DNA from: JAPYTU01 sp036166735
Lineage (GTDB): Bacteria; Bacteroidota; Bacteroidia; Cytophagales; MED-G16
Direction of reading: 5' to 3'
Length of the DNA stretch: 8,554 bases
Assembly: GCA_036166735.1 (NCBI GenBank)
Contig: JAYZHG010000091.1
Span: 1 to 8,554 of the forward strand
Shown here: piece after piece, positions 5,828 through 8,554 of the stretch
How positions within the stretch are numbered: the stretch's first letter is position 1
Layout: each line of letters opens with the position of its first letter
The notes under the pieces: model-generated
The model's database searches: none
What the model was told of the DNA's origin: nothing
What the model saw: only the letters and a program-made list of their open reading frames with translations
Program-made: the position numbers and the translations under genes

Positions 5828-6955
5828 TTAAGGACTTACTACATCCATAACAGTTCTAAATCCTGTATGTAAAGATCCTGTATCAGGACTGCTTTTCATT
5901 CTCATTGAATTTCTATAACCACTACAATAAGAGTCGTTACACATAAAACTCCCTCCTTTCATAACTCTCTTTTTTATATAAGGTTCGTCAGGATCATAAC
6001 TTTCATTTGGTCCATTTGGATTATTAGAAATTTCATTTGCAATCATTTTATAATAATCTATATGGTACCAATCTTGACACCATTCCCAAACATTTCCAGC
6101 CATATCATAAAGCCCATAACCATTTGGGAGATATGATTTTACTGGAGCTGTATATAAATACCCATCATTAAGTTCATTATTATAAGGAAAATTACCTTCC
6201 CAACTATTTGCCTTAGAAATCCCTTTGTTAATATGTTCATTTCCCCAACTATAAATTTGATTTATTTGACCTCCTCTAGACGCATATTCCCACTCTGCCT
6301 CAGTAGGTAAACGCTTTCCTACCCATTTACAGTAAGATTGAGCATCATCCCAACTTATATGTACAACAGGATAATTATCTTTTCCTTCAATATTACTTCC
6401 AGGTCCAAATGGATGTCTCCAATTAGCTCCTATTGTCCATCTCCACCATTGAGAATAATCTTGAAGTAAAACGGGACCATCTGTTTGAATAAAAACCAAG
6501 GAAGCAGGAGCTAATACGCTATCAGGTGGTCTTGGTGTACCTGGTGGTAATGATTTTTTAATTTCTTCCCAATCAGGAGCAATTTCCGCTGTAGTAACAT
6601 AACCTGTAGCGTCAACAAAAGCTTTAAATTGAATATTGGTTACTTCCGTCGCATCCATCCAAAAAGAATTTATTTCAACTTGATGCTTAGGAAATTCATC
6701 ACTTCCAACGTAACCTTTCTCACCATCAGCTTTAATGTTACCATCTGATCCCATTTCAAAACTTCCACCCTGGATAAAAACCATTCCTTCTTTAGAATTT
6801 TGAGTTCCATTCACTACACTGTCTGAATGAAAAAATCTTTCTAAAGGTGTTGGCATACACTGATGATTGCTTCTAATATGTGAGTCATCACTAACTGATT
6901 TACATGAAAAAATAGAAATTAATATTACTAGAAAAACAACAATTGAATTATTCAT
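5828..6955 (-). CDS. Formylglycine-generating enzyme family lipoprotein (SUMF1-type)
   Basis: This 375-residue protein of the FGE/SUMF1 family would oxidise the active-site cysteine of sulfatases to formylglycine using oxygen and copper. A lipobox-like ISIFSC puts a lipidated cysteine at 18, so it is an envelope protein. The domain begins at MVFIQGGSFEMGSDG (58-72) and shows HQVEINSFWMDATEVTN (91-107), YPVVHISWDDAQSYC (195-209), RLPTEAEWEYA (215-225) and GNVWEWCQDW (287-296). Near the end, GGSFMC339NDSYC344SGYR holds the CxxxxC pair that is catalytic in true FGEs and absent from many look-alike SUMF1-domain proteins. It overlaps the DUF1080 gene by 8 bases and shares the operon with a sulfatase, which fits a maturation role. 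Alternatively, it could modify another partner, since SUMF1 folds serve other oxidations too. Confidence 0.88.
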   Translation of the reverse strand: MNNSIVVFLVILISIFSCKSVSDDSHIRSNHQCMPTPLERFFHSDSVVNGTQNSKEGMVFIQGGSFEMGSDGNIKADGEKGYVGSDEFPKHQVEINSFWMDATEVTNIQFKAFVDATGYVTTAEIAPDWEEIKKSLPPGTPRPPDSVLAPASLVFIQTDGPVLLQDYSQWWRWTIGANWRHPFGPGSNIEGKDNYPVVHISWDDAQSYCKWVGKRLPTEAEWEYASRGGQINQIYSWGNEHINKGISKANSWEGNFPYNNELNDGYLYTAPVKSYLPNGYGLYDMAGNVWEWCQDWYHIDYYKMIANEISNNPNGPNESYDPDEPYIKKRVMKGGSFMCNDSYCSGYRNSMRMKSSPDTGSLHTGFRTVMDVVSP

Positions 6956-7709
6956 TTGTCTTAATTTTTATGTTCCTAAATTCTACAGGATGACCTTCAG
7001 ATTGTAATGAAATATAGCCTTCCTTTAAAGGATTACCGATTTTATTTATATAGTTACTTGGAACTTCATCTCCTCCTACCCTAATATTTGTGTAAGTTAG
7101 AACTGTATCATTATCGATAACATGATGAACTAATGAGTCAGAATAAACTATCACTTCAATTTTAACCCAGTCATCTTCATGATAAGTTTTTGAAGTTGAA
7201 TTAATACAATGAGCTGTTGCTTTCTTTGCATTAATATCAACATCTGTTCCAGGTGTACAAATATTAGCAGTAGTTCTTTTATTTTTTCCTAATCCTCCCA
7301 ATAATTGAGTTTCTGCACTAACCGGAAAATCTTGTTCAATTAACATAGATTCAGGATCTTGACAATGAAGCATTACTCCACTATTCTTTATTGACCATCC
7401 TGGAGCACCTTTTAAGTGATTTCCACTGAATTTATATTCTAGACTTAAATGATAATTTTTGTATTTTTTATTAGTAAAAAAAATATGACCAAATTTATCG
7501 TCAAAAGAATCATAATTTTCATATGAAACCTTCAACGTTCCATCTTTCACCTTAAACGTATTATTAAAATTGTCACCTAATTTATGACCTTTTATTTTTA
7601 TTTTCCATCCATCTAAGTTCTTACCATTAAATAAGTATTCCCATTCATTATTCTTAGGTAAAAAAAAAGATAATAAAATTGCAAAAATGTATGTAAAAAA
7701 AATATTCAT
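6948..7709 (-). CDS. DUF1080 protein, 3-keto-glycoside hydrolase-like
   Basis: This 253-residue protein of the DUF1080 family (concanavalin/LamG-like beta sandwich) belongs to a group whose characterised members hydrolyse 3-keto-glycosides after a separate dehydrogenase oxidises the sugar. A short signal peptide or anchor is visible (hydrophobic 2-17), so it should be exported. Family marks in order are YLFNGKNLDGWK (25-36), the strand YHLSLEYKFSG (86-96), KNSGVMLHCQDPESM (108-122), FPVSAETQLLGG (128-139), the CTPGT and TAHC stretches, HEDDWVKIEV (177-186) and the ending GYISLQSEGHPVEFRNIKI (231-249). The length is normal for a single-domain member. Its ATG directly abuts the sulfatase stop codon, and its end overlaps the FGE gene by 8 bases, so the three are translationally coupled. 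No keto-sugar-forming dehydrogenase is in view; one might lie upstream of the window. Confidence 0.86.
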   Translation of the reverse strand: MNIFFTYIFAILLSFFLPKNNEWEYLFNGKNLDGWKIKIKGHKLGDNFNNTFKVKDGTLKVSYENYDSFDDKFGHIFFTNKKYKNYHLSLEYKFSGNHLKGAPGWSIKNSGVMLHCQDPESMLIEQDFPVSAETQLLGGLGKNKRTTANICTPGTDVDINAKKATAHCINSTSKTYHEDDWVKIEVIVYSDSLVHHVIDNDTVLTYTNIRVGGDEVPSNYINKIGNPLKEGYISLQSEGHPVEFRNIKIKTNE

Positions 7710-8554
7710 TTATTCTTCATCAATATAACCAAGCCTAAATCTATCTATCTCTGACTTAACATGTTCTCTAAGAAATATTTCTTCAACTTTCTTAATAATA
7801 GTTGGATTAGAGTCTGCTAAATCATTAGTCTCTTTTAAATCCTTTTCTAAATCATACAATTCAATGGACTTATTTCCTTTAAAAATATTATTTCTAATTG
7901 CCTTCCATTTCCCTAATCTTATGGCCTGTTGACCGTTATATGCAGGAAATTCCCAATATAAATATTCATGATGATTTTGATTTCCTTCATTTAATATTGT
8001 GGGTTTTAAGCTGATTCCATCAAGAGTCTTAGGGTAAGGAATTTTAATCATATCACATATAGTAGGAAACAAATCATAAGTAGCAGAAATCTCATTTTCT
8101 ACTCTACTATTTTTTATTTTTTCTGGCCATGAGACAATAAACGGTACCCTTATACCACCCTCATAAGTATACCCTTTCATTCTACTTTTATCATTTTGAA
8201 AAATTCCAGTACTATTAAAATAATTAGCATCAACACCACCAGCATAAGTTGGACCATTATCGCTTGTAAACATAATTATTGTATTCTCATATATCCCCTC
8301 ATCCTTTAATTTCTGAATAATTTCACCAACCTGAATGTCAATGTATTCAATCATAGCAGCATAAGCAGCTTTAGGATTTCTATGAGGAAAATACCCCTTA
8401 TCTCCAAGGTACGGTTCTTCTGCTCCAATTAAATTTTTATACTTTTCTATTAGTGGCTTAGGAACTTGTAGAGGAGCGTGAGGTAATGGAGATGCATAGT
8501 AAAGAAAAAAAGGATCATTTTTATTCTCATTTATAAATTCTAATGCCTTCTGAT
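7710..8554 (-). CDS. Sulfatase (alkaline-phosphatase superfamily), N-terminal part off the window
   Basis: This is the C-terminal 280 residues of a type I sulfatase that hydrolyses sulfate esters using a formylglycine residue. The frame stays open to the right edge, beyond the methionine codon at 8352-8354, which is internal. The part before that methionine reads DPFFLYYASPLPHAPLQVP, a typical sulfatase block whose His contacts sulfate. Further on are FTSDNGPTYAGG, with the Asp-Asn pair that binds calcium, then MKGYTYEGGIRVPFIVSWP, ATYDLFPTICD, and the C-terminal QQAIRLGKWKAIR and ELYDLEKDLKETNDLA blocks. The formylglycine signature (CxPSR type) would lie off the window, so I cannot confirm that the modified residue is Cys. 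It is the first operon gene in view, and its stop codon touches the DUF1080 start. Family members are usually 450-550 residues and exported. The target sugar or ester cannot be told. Confidence 0.92.
   Translation of the reverse strand, partial: QKALEFINENKNDPFFLYYASPLPHAPLQVPKPLIEKYKNLIGAEEPYLGDKGYFPHRNPKAAYAAMIEYIDIQVGEIIQKLKDEGIYENTIIMFTSDNGPTYAGGVDANYFNSTGIFQNDKSRMKGYTYEGGIRVPFIVSWPEKIKNSRVENEISATYDLFPTICDMIKIPYPKTLDGISLKPTILNEGNQNHHEYLYWEFPAYNGQQAIRLGKWKAIRNNIFKGNKSIELYDLEKDLKETNDLADSNPTIIKKVEEIFLREHVKSEIDRFRLGYIDEE

Overview
The window is very AT-rich, uses standard-code genes with almost no Shine-Dalgarno sequences, and carries promoter elements of the Bacteroidota type (TTTG / TAnnTTTG). 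Together with the protein families present (DUF1080, lipoprotein-type formylglycine-generating enzyme, sulfatase, exported DinB-like protein), this suggests a flavobacterium-like Bacteroidota, probably marine. No rRNA, tRNA, CRISPR array, insertion sequence or integrase gene was seen.

Left part (1-2918, plus strand): a run of small, mostly stand-alone genes. In order they are the C-terminal part of an MmcQ/YjbR-family protein, an ABM-fold monooxygenase-like protein, two tandem paralogous small membrane proteins, an exported DinB-like protein, a 55-residue two-helix membrane protein with a GTG start, and a 273-residue lipoprotein of unknown function. The gaps between them carry a recurring module. 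TTTTG or TTTTA is followed by exactly 19 bases and then TAnnTT, and in three of four cases the start codon comes exactly four bases after the eight-base -7 box. I read these as Bacteroidota promoters driving leaderless or nearly leaderless mRNAs. This is the most striking non-coding pattern in the window.

Right part (2955-8554, minus strand): one compact operon read right to left. It contains a sulfatase (its N-terminal half lies off the window), a DUF1080 / 3-keto-glycoside hydrolase-like protein, a formylglycine-generating enzyme (FGE) lipoprotein with its catalytic cysteine pair intact, a membrane-anchored amidohydrolase of the N-acyl-D-amino-acid deacylase family that lacks the usual HxH metal motif, and a YkvI-like transporter. 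Gene junctions are tight: 0 bases, an 8-base overlap, 51 bases and 8 bases. The inferred logic is an envelope-located pathway for a sulfated, glycosidic and/or N-acylated compound. The FGE would activate the sulfatase, the sulfatase would remove sulfate, the DUF1080 protein and the amidohydrolase would cleave the rest, and the transporter would take up a product. The actual substrate cannot be read from the sequence.

The two parts converge at 2919-2954, a 36-base gap with no GC-rich terminator hairpin.
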